Of a DNA stretch of 64,000 nucleotides, positions 35,709 to 44,971 are shown piece by piece. This DNA is from Fictibacillus enclensis. GTDB taxonomy: Bacteria; Bacillota; Bacilli; Bacillales; Fictibacillaceae. Under the pieces are notes generated by a model. It was given only the letters and a program-made list of their open reading frames with translations. It was not told the DNA's origin and did no database searches. The stretch's first letter is position 1. Each line of letters begins with the position of its first letter. The position numbers and the translations under genes were made by a program. The stretch covers positions 1,860,001 to 1,924,000 of the forward strand of contig NZ_KQ758617.1 in NCBI RefSeq assembly GCF_001457035.1, written 5' to 3'.

Positions 35709-36395
35709 CTATCTGATTTTTTGATAGTATGAATAGCTGCTGAAATTCTCCATCCACTCCGGCTCATGTGCATTGCCGTTTTTCCAATTCACCACGTTTT
35801 GCATACGGTGATCGTTCGCAGCGTCTCTCGGGGTTTCAACAGGATTTGATCTCAATACGGTAAAGAAGCTTCCATCGAATGTTTGGGTGCCAATATCAAC
35901 CACATACGTACGGTCTGGTTCCAAATGCTGCAAAAACCAATTGTTCGTCATTTCCGGAAGGTCAATTTCAAAGCTGCGATGAGAGTTATGTCCTTGGAAG
36001 ATGATATCTGTAACATCGTAGATTTTCATCTTTTTGGGAAGACGGCTCCAGCTGGTTCGGAAATGATGCTCTACCATTTGTCGCTTCATGGCTGAAATGC
36101 TCCAGTACACAAAAATACTCGTGGGGGACTGCACCATTGCAAATAGAGTATCTTCGTCAAATTCATACGGCATTATCCAATGAATCTTTGGCTGTTCTAC
36201 AATATTTTCCCTCGGTTCATCTGGCTTTTCCTGAACGGTGCTTCCCTTTTTACTGTTTGGCTCCATTGCTTTTCCAGCCTCCTGGCGGTATTTGTTCCAC
36301 CGATATTGGACTTTGCCGATCGAGAGATTCATCCTGTCGGCAATCTGCTGAAGGGTCAGCCCTTTTTCCTTCATTTTGACAATTTCATTAATCAT
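35709..36395 (-). CDS. HTH - DUF4912 protein, putative glucan sensor or regulator
   Basis: 228 residues. An N-terminal helix-turn-helix (about 1-40: EKGLTLQQIADRMNLSIGKVQYRWNKY) is followed by a charged linker and DUF4912 (about 70-200), a beta-sandwich-like domain with VYWSIS and LEPDRTYVVDIG, seen beside GH57 genes in many bacteria. The start at 36395 follows GGGGTGA; the frame is open 13 codons further. First gene of the cluster. DNA binding and carbohydrate sensing are inferred from the domains. Confidence 0.75.
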   Translation of the reverse strand: MINEIVKMKEKGLTLQQIADRMNLSIGKVQYRWNKYRQEAGKAMEPNSKKGSTVQEKPDEPRENIVEQPKIHWIMPYEFDEDTLFAMVQSPTSIFVYWSISAMKRQMVEHHFRTSWSRLPKKMKIYDVTDIIFQGHNSHRSFEIDLPEMTNNWFLQHLEPDRTYVVDIGTQTFDGSFFTVLRSNPVETPRDAANDHRMQNVVNWKNGNAHEPEWMENFSSYSYYQKIR

Positions 36396-36789
36396 TTTCT
36401 TCACCCCGGTTTTTTGTCTCCAATGGCTTACCACTGCTACTAAAATACTTTTAAAAGCCTACCGATTTATTTGAAAATATCGTATCATTATGCATTTACT
36501 TTCACAATATACAGAATTTGTAGAATTTTGTTGGTTGCTTGTCCTGTCTGCGAAAATCAATAATGTAAATTTTTTGTAACCGCTTAAAATCACCTTATTC
36601 GACGAAATCAAGGGTTTTATTGACAAAATTCTACAAGAAACGCCCCATTTTCCTCTGCATGCTGGAGATACCGTCGAATTTCTCGTCGAAATACCGCAAA
36701 AAGTTTAACGATTTGGCGAAATATCTACATTTCAGCGGAATACTATGGTATAAAAAATAGGGGGCAGGTTAAACTTGAGGAGGTTTTAT
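36396..36789. promoter_or_regulatory. Divergent regulatory region of the glucan cluster
   Basis: 394 bp without a gene. Minus strand: TTGTGA (36507-36502), 17 bp, TACGAT (36484-36479) is the best promoter toward the cluster. A perfect 14-bp inverted repeat, TTGTAGAATTTTGT at 36518-36531 and its complement at 36623-36636, flanks the upstream part. Near-matches to the Spo0A box occur at 36517-36525 (TTTGTAGAA) and on the minus strand at 36627-36619 (TTTGTCAAT). CGTCGAA occurs at 36672 and 36684 and inverted at 36598. Confidence 0.5.
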
Positions 36790-36987
36790 ATGAATATCAT
36801 TATTTTTTCCTTGTTGGCTTTAGGACTGATTCTTCTTGCCATCTCTTATCGCAAAGATAAAGGAAACAATCTGGAGGTCCAGCTGGAGAACTTTTCAATA
36901 CAGATTTTAAAAGAAATGTACCAGCTAAAAAAGAAGCTAAAGGTCATTGAAGACGCAATGCCAACGCAAGATAAATCTAAATACTAA
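36790..36987 (+). CDS. Small membrane protein with coiled coil, 65 residues
   Basis: N-terminal transmembrane helix (NIIIFSLLALGLILLAISY) followed by a charged helical tail LENFSIQILKEMYQLKKKLKVIEDAM that looks like a short coiled coil. Start at 36790 has GAGGAGG 6 nt upstream. It precedes the MltG-like gene by 18 nt and is probably in its operon. Position fits the yqzC/yqzD pair next to pst in Bacillus, but I cannot name it with certainty. Confidence 0.7.
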   Translation: MNIIIFSLLALGLILLAISYRKDKGNNLEVQLENFSIQILKEMYQLKKKLKVIEDAMPTQDKSKY

Positions 36988-37005
36988 AATACTGGGGATT
37001 TGAGA

Positions 37006-37476
37006 ATGACAAATACAACACTAAGAGGTTTCGCTGCCGGAATGATTGTATCTTCCGGATTGATCGCAGGCGTATACTATTCACAAACGCCTCCCGAAAA
37101 GGAAGTAAAAGCCGAGTTAAACGACAGCACGGTCAATACATATTTACATTCAAAAAGTATGACAGCTATTACAACCGAAGAACTGCAGCGTTTGAAGGAA
37201 AACAGAGTGGGAGCGGCTCCCGCTCCGAAAGAACAGGACAACTCTGAAGAAGCAAAACAAGAGAAGCCGAAGGTTTTTAAAGCGGCTCTTCATGTTACAA
37301 GAGGTATGAGCACTGGAGAGGTTTGTGACTTTCTCGAAAAAGAAAATATCATTAAAGACAGCAAGTCTTTCCTGAAATACTTGCGCAAAAACAAGCTTGA
37401 AGGCCAAGTCCGGTTTGGTACATTTAAAGTCAACAGCAGCATGGACTTTAAAAAACTGGCCGATGCCATCACATAA
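37006..37476 (+). CDS. Membrane-anchored protein with MltG-like N-terminal motif (YqzC-like)
   Basis: 156 residues. Signal anchor (about 5-24), a low-complexity linker with KEQDNSEEAKQEKPK, then a ~60-residue domain VTRGMSTGEVCDFLEKENIIKDSKSFLKYL resembling the LysM-like lead of endolytic transglycosylase MltG. The catalytic transglycosylase part is absent, so it is unlikely to cut glycan itself. Start ATG at 37006 after GGGGA. Ends just before the bidirectional terminator. Confidence 0.72.
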   Translation: MTNTTLRGFAAGMIVSSGLIAGVYYSQTPPEKEVKAELNDSTVNTYLHSKSMTAITTEELQRLKENRVGAAPAPKEQDNSEEAKQEKPKVFKAALHVTRGMSTGEVCDFLEKENIIKDSKSFLKYLRKNKLEGQVRFGTFKVNSSMDFKKLADAIT

Positions 37477-37491
37477 CATTTATAAAACATT

Positions 37492-37528
37492 TAAAAAGGG
37501 AGCCTGCAGCGTGCAGGCTCCCTTTTTT
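37492..37528. terminator. Bidirectional terminator before phoU
   Basis: AAAAAGGGAGCCTGCA-GCG-TGCAGGCTCCCTTTTTT. Confidence 0.92.
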
Positions 37529-37532
37529 GCAT

Positions 37533-38192
37533 CTATTCGTTTAAACCGTAGCGCTTGCCTTTCACAAGGAAAATAATGCTTTCGGCAATATTTGTGGCAT
37601 GGTCCGCTGTACGTTCGATATAACGGCACACAAACGACAGCTGCGTAATCTGGGCAAGAGATTCGGGATGCTTGGTCATCAATTCCAAAAGCTCCCTGAT
37701 GATTTTTCCGTAGAGCTCATCCACGGAATCATCTGTATCAGCAAGATTCTTCGCCAATACCACATCTTCGTCCACATACGCTTTAATGGAATCGGTGAGC
37801 ATGCCAATAGCAATTTCCGCCATCCGCGGGAGATCAACCAAAGGCTTAATTAGCGGCTTTTCTCCGATACGAATGGTCGATTTAGCGATATTCACTGCAA
37901 AATCAGCCATCCGTTCCACGTCGGAAGAGATTTTGATGGCGGCAATAATTCTCCGCAGATCGGAGGCAACCGGTGCCTGCTTGGCGATCAGCAGTATGGC
38001 TGCATCATTGATTTCATCCTCCAGCTGATTGATCCGCTGGTCGTTCTCAATCACTTCAAGTGCTTTGTCTACATCCTGTTCTTTAAGAGCTTCCATTGAT
38101 TCTTTTAATGCGTGCTCAGTGAGTTCTCCGATTTCTACAAGCATCGCCTTTAATTCATTCAATTGAAGCTGAAAATTTTCCCGTACAACCAT
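37533..38192 (-). CDS. phoU: Phosphate signalling protein PhoU
   Basis: 219 residues made of two PhoU three-helix repeats, each with an acidic metal motif (DVERMADFAVNIAK and IERTADHATNIAE). Modulates Pst transport and the PhoR kinase. Last gene of the pst operon, 22 nt after pstBB. Minus strand, reading into the shared terminator. Confidence 0.95.
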   Translation of the reverse strand: MVVRENFQLQLNELKAMLVEIGELTEHALKESMEALKEQDVDKALEVIENDQRINQLEDEINDAAILLIAKQAPVASDLRRIIAAIKISSDVERMADFAVNIAKSTIRIGEKPLIKPLVDLPRMAEIAIGMLTDSIKAYVDEDVVLAKNLADTDDSVDELYGKIIRELLELMTKHPESLAQITQLSFVCRYIERTADHATNIAESIIFLVKGKRYGLNE

Positions 38193-38214
38193 CTGCTTTT
38201 CACTCCTCTAGTTT

Positions 38215-39000
38215 TTATCCAAAACGCCCTGTTACATAGTCCTCTGTCCGCTTGTCAGAAGGAGCCGAAAAGATCTTGTTTGTCTGATCATATTCGATTA
38301 GTTCACCCATCAGGAAGAAGGCGGTTCGGTCGGAAACGCGTGCTGCCTGCTGCATGTTGTGGGTAACCATAACGATCGAATAATTCTTCTTCAATTCAAG
38401 TGCCAGTTCCTCTATTTTAATAGTGGAAATCGGATCAAGGGCTGATGTCGGCTCATCCATCAAGATGACATCCGGCTTGGTAGCGATGGCTCTTGCAATA
38501 CATAAACGCTGCTGCTGTCCTCCTGACAGACCCAAAGCAGATGTATTCAGACGGTCCTTCACTTCATCCCAAAGGAATACATCTCTTAATGAACGTTCTA
38601 CAATTTCATCCAATTTTCCTTTTTTCTTCATCCCGTGGATTTTTGGGCCGTATGCCACATTCTCATAAATGGATTTCGGAAAAGGGTTGGCTTTTTGAAA
38701 GACCATCCCCACCTTTTTCCGCAAATCCACCAGATCCACCCTGTCATTCAGCAGATTTGTCTGTTCATAATTAATTTCACCGGACATTCTCACACCGGGG
38801 ATATTTTGAATCATCAAATTCAACGTTTTAATAAACGTGGATTTCCCGCATCCCGACGGACCGATGATGGCTGTGATTTCATTATTGTAAATGGTAAAAT
38901 CAATATCCTTCAGGGCAAGATTTTTGCCGTACCATAAATTTAAATTTTTGATATCAAAAACACTTTTCTCGGCTGCTGGTGTTGCTATTGCTTGTCCCAT
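38215..39000 (-). CDS. pstBB: Phosphate ABC transporter ATPase, second copy
   Basis: About 261 residues. Walker [10 protein letters not shown], signature LSGGQQQR, Walker [14 protein letters not shown] and H-loop VMVTHNM. Paralogue of the preceding gene, sharing its C-terminal [10 protein letters not shown]. Of two close ATGs (39006, 39000) the second has the proper spacing from GGGGG. Confidence 0.95.
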   Translation of the reverse strand: MGQAIATPAAEKSVFDIKNLNLWYGKNLALKDIDFTIYNNEITAIIGPSGCGKSTFIKTLNLMIQNIPGVRMSGEINYEQTNLLNDRVDLVDLRKKVGMVFQKANPFPKSIYENVAYGPKIHGMKKKGKLDEIVERSLRDVFLWDEVKDRLNTSALGLSGGQQQRLCIARAIATKPDVILMDEPTSALDPISTIKIEELALELKKNYSIVMVTHNMQQAARVSDRTAFFLMGELIEYDQTNKIFSAPSDKRTEDYVTGRFG

Positions 39001-39011
39001 TTTCATCCCCC

Positions 39012-39842
39012 TTATCCGAACCGTCCGGTAATGTAATCTTCCGTATCTTTTTTAGATGGATTGGTGAAAATTTTATCGGTCTTATCAAATTCCACTAGTA
39101 CACCATTTAAGAAAAACGCAGTCTTATCCGATATACGTGAAGCCTGGTGCATGTTATGCGTCACGATGACAATCGTATACTCTTTTTTCAGTTCCATAAT
39201 CAAGTCTTCAATTTTGGCATTGGAAATCGGATCGAGTGCAGAAGCAGGCTCATCGAGCAACAGAATATTCGGTTTCATGGCCAGTGTCCTCGCTATGCAC
39301 AAACGCTGCTGCTGTCCTCCCGACAAAGAAAGCGCTGATTCATGCAGCCTGTCTTTTACCTCATCCCACAATGCAGCTTTGCGTAAACTTTCTTCAACAA
39401 TTCCATCCAGCTTTTTCTTGGAACGGATTCCGTTAAACTTTAACGCATGAACGATATTGTTATAAATGGACTTTGGAAACGGATTTGGCTTTTGGAACAC
39501 CATCCCAATTTCTTTTCGCAATGCCACAACATTAATGTCATCACCAATCAGGTTAACATCATCATACTGGATCTCTCCTGTGCTCCGAGCACCCGGAATA
39601 AGATCATTCATCCGATTGATTGAGCGCAGAAATGTGGATTTCCCGCACCCTGAGGGTCCGATCAATGCAGTAACCGCATTTTTTCCGATTGAAAAACTAA
39701 CGTCTTTTACTGCATGGTTCTCACCGTAATAAATATTTAAATGCTTTACATCCAGAGCAGCCTGCTTCATCTCTGTATTTTCTGATCGCGGCTGTTCGGC
39801 AATACGTGTATTTGTTTGTTTTGGTTCCATCACAGTTTTCAT
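39012..39842 (-). CDS. pstBA: Phosphate ABC transporter ATPase, first copy
   Basis: 276 residues; Walker [39 protein letters not shown] polar N-terminal extension of about 30 residues precedes the ATPase core. Two tandem pstB genes are the Bacillus arrangement. AGGTGGGG before the ATG. Confidence 0.95.
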   Translation of the reverse strand: MKTVMEPKQTNTRIAEQPRSENTEMKQAALDVKHLNIYYGENHAVKDVSFSIGKNAVTALIGPSGCGKSTFLRSINRMNDLIPGARSTGEIQYDDVNLIGDDINVVALRKEIGMVFQKPNPFPKSIYNNIVHALKFNGIRSKKKLDGIVEESLRKAALWDEVKDRLHESALSLSGGQQQRLCIARTLAMKPNILLLDEPASALDPISNAKIEDLIMELKKEYTIVIVTHNMHQASRISDKTAFFLNGVLVEFDKTDKIFTNPSKKDTEDYITGRFG

Positions 39843-39866
39843 GTTACCCCACCTAATTTCTAAAAT

Positions 39867-40754
39867 TTATTTAGAAGCTGTTATCTTTTTGTGTACGACA
39901 CTGCCAATCCAGCGGGCAAGCAGGTTAAATATCAGCACAGAAATGATCAGCACAGCTGAAGAGCCATCCGCCACTTCTCGCACATCCGGGATGAGCCCTT
40001 GTGTGTTGACAGCCCAAATATGGACAGCAAGGGTTTCGGCCGGTCTGAAAATATTCAATGGTGATGTCGAATCAAACGGATTCCAGTTGTAAAAATCAAG
40101 AGTAGGTGTTGTTAATCCTGCTGTAAACAGCAATGCAGCTGCTTCTCCGAATACACGCCCGGAAGCAAGAATCGCTCCTGTTAGAATGCTTGGAAATGCC
40201 GCCGGTAAAAGAACCGTTTTAATGGTGTGCCAGTGAGTGATACCAAGGGCAAGACTTGCTTCTTTTTGATCTCTGGCCACTGTCCGCAATGCGTCTTCAC
40301 ACACACGTACCATGACCGGAAGATTGAAAACAGTAAGGGCAAGCGCACCCCCGAGGATGGAATAGCCCCAGCCCGTCAAATTAACGAACATAAGCAAACC
40401 AAACATACCGATGACAATAGATGGAAGTGAAGCCAGCACTTCGATACACGTCCGGATGGCATTCGTCAGCCTGCCGGGACGCGCGTATTCAGCCATGTAA
40501 ATACCGCCTCCAAGACCTAGAGGTACAGTGAACACCATCGTCAAAAACAGGATATAGAAGGAGTTAAATAGCTGGTTGCCGATTCCCCCTCCTGCTCTGA
40601 ACGAGCTGGACGGTGAGGTTAAAAAATCTAGATTAAGTTTGGAAAATCCGTGAAAAATGATATAGCCAAGCAGTCCCACCAGAACGGTGACGATGGTCGC
40701 TGCAATCAAGTAAAAAATCGTGGTTGCAATACGGTCAGCAACTTTACTGTTCAT
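39867..40754 (-). CDS. pstA: Phosphate ABC transporter permease PstA
   Basis: 295 residues, six membrane helices, with the permease EAA-like loop EDALRTVARDQKEASLALGITHW. Start at 40754 with GGAGG upstream overlaps the pstC stop as TAATG. Confidence 0.95.
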   Translation of the reverse strand: MNSKVADRIATTIFYLIAATIVTVLVGLLGYIIFHGFSKLNLDFLTSPSSSFRAGGGIGNQLFNSFYILFLTMVFTVPLGLGGGIYMAEYARPGRLTNAIRTCIEVLASLPSIVIGMFGLLMFVNLTGWGYSILGGALALTVFNLPVMVRVCEDALRTVARDQKEASLALGITHWHTIKTVLLPAAFPSILTGAILASGRVFGEAAALLFTAGLTTPTLDFYNWNPFDSTSPLNIFRPAETLAVHIWAVNTQGLIPDVREVADGSSAVLIISVLIFNLLARWIGSVVHKKITASK

Positions 40755-41683
40755 TAGAACTGCCTCCTTGAAGAAAGATAACGGATCAACAGGATAAAGA
40801 TAAAGGACATGACCAATAGAATCAGGGCAAGTGACCAAAGAACATTGTTTTCAACACTTCCAAATGTCGTGTGTCCCATATTCAGTGTAATAATGGTCGT
40901 CAATGTAGCCGAAGGGTCCGTGATGGCTGAAGGCAATGAACGAACATTACCGATAACCATTTGAACCGCAAGAGCTTCTCCGAAAGCCCGTGCCATCCCC
41001 AGAACAATAGCTGTTAATAGCGTAGGCATAGCTGCCGGAATAAGTACTCTCCAGATCGTTTGCCAACGGGTTGCCCCAATAGCATATGAGGATTCTCGTA
41101 ATCCTTTCGGAAGGGAGCTCATTGCATCTGTTGCAATACTCGTTACAGTAGGCAAGATCATAATGGAGAGAACGATCATCCCAGCGAGCAAGCTGAATCC
41201 TTGTCCGCCAACAGTATCCCGAAGGAACGGAACAAGAACAGAAAGGCCGATGAATCCATAAACAACAGATGGAATACCAACAAGCAGCTCGATAACCGGC
41301 TGAAGAATCTTTTTTCCCCAAGAAGGAGCAATCTCGGTCATGAAGATGGCACCGCCAATACCGAGCGGAGCCGCTATTAAAGCGGAAAGAATAGTCACTG
41401 CAAAAGATCCCAGTATGAACGGAACTGCACCATACAATGGATTCTCTGCTGTTGGATTCCACTTCGTGCTGGTTAAAAATTCATATATACTTACGCCGTT
41501 GCTGATAAATGCCTGCAACCCTTTGGACCCAAGAAAAATGGTAATCGCAATGGTCGCCGAAATAATCAATAGAGCACTGGCCAACACCAGGTATTTTCCC
41601 CGCTTCTCTTTTTGTAGTGCGGATTTGTTTGATTTCTTTAACAGCCTTTGGCTGGCTGCCATGGTCATTGTCTTGTTATCCAT
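40754..41683 (-). CDS. pstC: Phosphate ABC transporter permease PstC
   Basis: 309 residues, six helices, EAA loop SSLPKGLRESSYAIGATRWQT. GGGAGG lies 8 nt before the ATG at 41683; the frame is open upstream but that part lies in the intercistronic hairpin. Confidence 0.95.
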   Translation of the reverse strand: MDNKTMTMAASQRLLKKSNKSALQKEKRGKYLVLASALLIISATIAITIFLGSKGLQAFISNGVSIYEFLTSTKWNPTAENPLYGAVPFILGSFAVTILSALIAAPLGIGGAIFMTEIAPSWGKKILQPVIELLVGIPSVVYGFIGLSVLVPFLRDTVGGQGFSLLAGMIVLSIMILPTVTSIATDAMSSLPKGLRESSYAIGATRWQTIWRVLIPAAMPTLLTAIVLGMARAFGEALAVQMVIGNVRSLPSAITDPSATLTTIITLNMGHTTFGSVENNVLWSLALILLVMSFIFILLIRYLSSRRQF

Positions 41684-41709
41684 TTTCGTACCTCCCCAAA
41701 ACGCCCTAA

Positions 41710-41747
41710 CAGGGTAAATATCCATTATGGTTTGGACACTTACCCTG
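41710..41747 (-). promoter_or_regulatory. pstS-pstC intercistronic hairpin
   Basis: CAGGGTAA (41747-41740 on the minus strand) and TTACCCTG (41717-41710) pair perfectly across a 22-nt loop. No T tract follows, so it looks like an RNA processing or stability element that favours pstS over the transporter genes rather than a full terminator. Confidence 0.6.
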
Positions 41748-41775
41748 ATAATAGGCTTCTTAATGGTTCACTCTG

Positions 41776-42684
41776 TTACTTTTTTGTAACTTTTCCTTCA
41801 GCATCACGTTTTACTTCCATTTTGCTTGCAGGAATATATCCTTGCTCAGGTACAAGATTGTTTTGGATATCGTTGCTCATCATATAGTCAAGGAACTGTT
41901 TTTCCAATCCTTTAGGCTCACCTTTTGTATAAGAATGCTCATAAGCCCAGATTGGGAATTTACCTTTTTGAACATTTTCGTCTGTCGGTTTTACACCATC
42001 AATGCTAAGTGGAGTAACACCGCTTTTGTCCGTGAAGTAAGAGAATGCAAGGTAACCGATAGCTCCAGGTGTTTCTTTGATCAATTTTTGTACTGTGTTT
42101 GATGAATCTTCTGTTGCAGCACCTTCGACTGGTTCTTTTCCATCAAGAGCATATTTAACGAAAGTAGCTCGTGTTCCGGAAGAATCGGGACGGTTAATCA
42201 ATGCAATCTTTTGATCTTTTCCGCCAAGTTCTTTCCAGTTTTTGATTTCACCAGTGAATACTTTGATAAGGTCTTTTTTAGAAATATCCTTGAGTCCTAC
42301 TTCAGGGTTAACAGCTGCAGACATACCAACTACTGCGATTTGGTGATCTTTAAGCTTGTCCGCTGGGATGCCTTCTTTTTCTTCAGCAAAAACATCAGAG
42401 TTACCAATCTTAACCGCGCCTTCTGACACCTGGCTTAGGCCTGTTCCGCTTCCGCCGGCTTGTACTTGAATATCAGCATCAGGGTTCTTTTCTTTGAATT
42501 GTTCTGCTGCTGCTGCTACAAGCGGCTGCATTGCACTTGAACCGGAAACCACGATTGAACCGGAAGCTTTTTTCCCTCCGCCGCCATTCGCACTGTTGTC
42601 TTTATTATTGTTTCCACATGCTGTGGCAACAACCAGGATTAATGCCATTACTGCCAAAAGATAAACGGATTTCATTTTTTTCAT
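41776..42684 (-). CDS. pstS: Phosphate-binding lipoprotein PstS
   Basis: 302 residues. Signal peptide MKKMKSVYLLAVMALILVVA with lipobox VATAC, cysteine 23. Phosphate-binding motifs VSGSSAMQPL, GSGTGLSQV and RPDSSGTR. Anchored outside the membrane to deliver Pi to PstCA. First gene of the operon, under the PhoP box. Confidence 0.96.
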   Translation of the reverse strand: MKKMKSVYLLAVMALILVVATACGNNNKDNSANGGGGKKASGSIVVSGSSAMQPLVAAAAEQFKEKNPDADIQVQAGGSGTGLSQVSEGAVKIGNSDVFAEEKEGIPADKLKDHQIAVVGMSAAVNPEVGLKDISKKDLIKVFTGEIKNWKELGGKDQKIALINRPDSSGTRATFVKYALDGKEPVEGAATEDSSNTVQKLIKETPGAIGYLAFSYFTDKSGVTPLSIDGVKPTDENVQKGKFPIWAYEHSYTKGEPKGLEKQFLDYMMSNDIQNNLVPEQGYIPASKMEVKRDAEGKVTKK

Positions 42685-42820
42685 TGTCTTTGGTCCCTCC
42701 AAAATGTTTTAAAAGATTTTTTGTTGATAGAGATTTTGCTATTTCTATACTGTCGTTGTCTCTATCGCCCACCCCCAACAATCGGTTAATCACTTCACAT
42801 CTACTACAATAAGCGAGCAT

Positions 42821-42859
42821 TATTAACGCTGTTTGAACCTAATGTTAAGAGATTGTAAA
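42821..42859 (-). promoter_or_regulatory. PhoP box of the pst operon
   Basis: Four direct hexamers on the minus strand with exact 11-bp spacing: TTTACA (42859), TTAACA (42848), TTCAAA (42837), TTAATA (42826). This matches the Bacillus PhoP~P site. A -10-like TATTGT follows. Confidence 0.88.
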
Positions 42860-42907
42860 GAAAGCACGACATCTGTACTAGTGTTTCTGCCTAAAAATTA
42901 TTTATGC

Positions 42908-42944
42908 ACAAAAAAAAACGCGCCCAAAGGACGCGTTTTCTTTA
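42908..42944 (-). terminator. Terminator of the PBP gene
   Basis: Minus strand AAACGCG-TCCTTTGGG-CGCGTTT then T9. Confidence 0.85.
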
Positions 42945-42955
42945 CAAACAGCTAG

Positions 42956-44971
42956 TTATTTCGTCTTATTTCCGTCTTTTTTTAATTTAAAGTAGGCATC
43001 AAGTGCCCCTGAACCGATCTCAAGGTTGATTGAACCTTCACGGACTTTTGGAACCACAACCGCAAAAGAGACTTCCGGGTTGTCATACGGTGCATAACCA
43101 ACAAGGGTTTTATTGTTTAATCCCGACTTAACATCAACCTGAGCGGTACCTGTCTTTCCTGCCGGCTGATAACTCTTGTTTTTAAAATACGCAGCCGCCG
43201 TACCATGGCTTCCCACCATAACCTGGCGGAAGCCCTGATGGACCACATCGAGGTATTCTTGTTTCATTTCAATTTTGTTCATAACATGGGGTTCAAATTT
43301 GTAATCCAATTTGCCAAGCTTTCCTGGCTGAGTGGAAGGTTCCCGTACTTCTTTTAAAAGATGCGGCTGCATTCGGTAGCCATTGTTGGCAATGGTCGAT
43401 ACATACTGAGCCATCTGCAGCGGTGTATACGTATCAAACTGTCCGATGGCAAAGAACATCGCCTGGGCAAGCTGATCGCTCATACCTGTGTTATAGCCTG
43501 TCGCTTCAGAAGGCAAATCAATTCCTGTTGGTACGCCGAGACCGAATTGGCTGTATGAATCCCGCAGTACTCTGAACGCCTCGTCCACGTGATGGTCAAT
43601 AAACCGTTTATGTGAATAATCATAGCCAGCAAGCTTCATTGCGACATGCCACATATAAACGTTGGAAGAAGCCTCGAGTGCCTCCACTGGTCCGATGCTG
43701 CCAAGACCTGAGTGGGCAGATTTCATTTTCCTTCCGTCACCGAATACGAGCGGAGCATCGTAGAAATGCGTGGCTGGTGTAATCGCTCCCTTCTGCAGTC
43801 CAGTGAGCACTGTCGCACCTTTTACGGCAGAACCCATCTCAAACGAGTTATACACCGTACCGAATGGCGCGTTTTTATATTGGCCGGTTTTTGTATCGTA
43901 TTTTTTTCCCGCCATGGAAAGAATCTCTCCATTTTCGGGATTCATCATAACGACATAAGCTTCCGTAAGATCCCGGTTGGCATAGGCAGATCCGCCGGAT
44001 TTTGCTTTTTTCATGGCCTTTTCAATCACGTCTTCCACTTTTTGCTGAAGCTCCATATTAACGGTTAGCGTAAGGTCCTTGCCCCTTGAACCTTCTACTT
44101 CTACCGGTTCGCCAACCGGGTTCCCTGCTTTATCGGTTACATATCTAACACTTGATTTTTTTCCTCTGAGCAACGATTCGTATTGCTCTTCAAGAAAACT
44201 GGTTCCGACTAAATCATTTCGTTCGTTTCCTCGTGATAAATAAAAATCCATTTTACTGGAAGGGATTTGTTTGACCTGTCCAAACAACGCTTTGAACGTA
44301 TCACCATATGGATAATCCCGTTTGGCATCGGGCTTAATATCAATGCCGGGCAGATCGGAAAGATGCTCACTGATTGTGGCGATCTCCTTTTGTGATGCAC
44401 CGATTTTAATACGCTGTGGTGTCAGGGCATATCCGCTGTCCATTTCCCTCTTGATCGCCAGTACCTCAATTTGATGAGGAGTAAAGGAATCAAGATCCTT
44501 TTTGGTGATCCGGTCAAGCATAAGCTTGTAATACTGATCATCATTCAATTGCTTCTTTTCAGCGGGCGAAATGCGGCTTTCTACTTCCTTTTGATGCAGA
44601 AAGATAAAATAATCCTTTTTATCCCGCTCTGTTACATTTTTTGTGTCCTTTTTGATATAGCCAGCCAACTTTTCGGCAATGGCTTCACGGTCTTCCGCAC
44701 TTGTTTTCTGTGTACGTGTATACGTAATGGAATATACCGGTTTATTATCCACCGCTACACGGTTTTCAGTATCCATCATCTTCCCTCTCGGCGCATCCAG
44801 CCGTGCGGTTACATTTTCCTTTTTATCCGCGGATCGCTGATACTCTTCCCCCTGGACAATCTGTACATACCCCAGACGGAAAATTAAAATTGAGAAAAGA
44901 AAGAACACCGCAAGAAACAAGGCGTTCAGACGTATAGGGACATGATTCTTTTTCTTCGTTTCTTTCGTCAT
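42956..44971 (-). CDS. pbpA: Class B penicillin-binding protein (PbpA/PBP2A type)
   Basis: 671 residues. Cytoplasmic tail, one membrane helix (about 15-33), PBP dimerisation domain with RLDAPRGKMMD, then a transpeptidase domain with SxxK as SAVK (Ser381, Lys384), SSN (435-437) and KTGTAQ. Peptidoglycan cross-linking during elongation. Placement between pstS and the yqgE-sodA pair is that of B. subtilis pbpA. Confidence 0.92.
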   Translation of the reverse strand: MTKETKKKNHVPIRLNALFLAVFFLFSILIFRLGYVQIVQGEEYQRSADKKENVTARLDAPRGKMMDTENRVAVDNKPVYSITYTRTQKTSAEDREAIAEKLAGYIKKDTKNVTERDKKDYFIFLHQKEVESRISPAEKKQLNDDQYYKLMLDRITKKDLDSFTPHQIEVLAIKREMDSGYALTPQRIKIGASQKEIATISEHLSDLPGIDIKPDAKRDYPYGDTFKALFGQVKQIPSSKMDFYLSRGNERNDLVGTSFLEEQYESLLRGKKSSVRYVTDKAGNPVGEPVEVEGSRGKDLTLTVNMELQQKVEDVIEKAMKKAKSGGSAYANRDLTEAYVVMMNPENGEILSMAGKKYDTKTGQYKNAPFGTVYNSFEMGSAVKGATVLTGLQKGAITPATHFYDAPLVFGDGRKMKSAHSGLGSIGPVEALEASSNVYMWHVAMKLAGYDYSHKRFIDHHVDEAFRVLRDSYSQFGLGVPTGIDLPSEATGYNTGMSDQLAQAMFFAIGQFDTYTPLQMAQYVSTIANNGYRMQPHLLKEVREPSTQPGKLGKLDYKFEPHVMNKIEMKQEYLDVVHQGFRQVMVGSHGTAAAYFKNKSYQPAGKTGTAQVDVKSGLNNKTLVGYAPYDNPEVSFAVVVPKVREGSINLEIGSGALDAYFKLKKDGNKTK

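Noticed and set aside
36460-36515. Sigma-E promoter for the glucan cluster (GTATATT near 36510, CATAATGAT downstream)
   Set aside because: The -35-like match is fair but the -10 matches only half the consensus; the sigma-A reading with 17-bp spacing is better.
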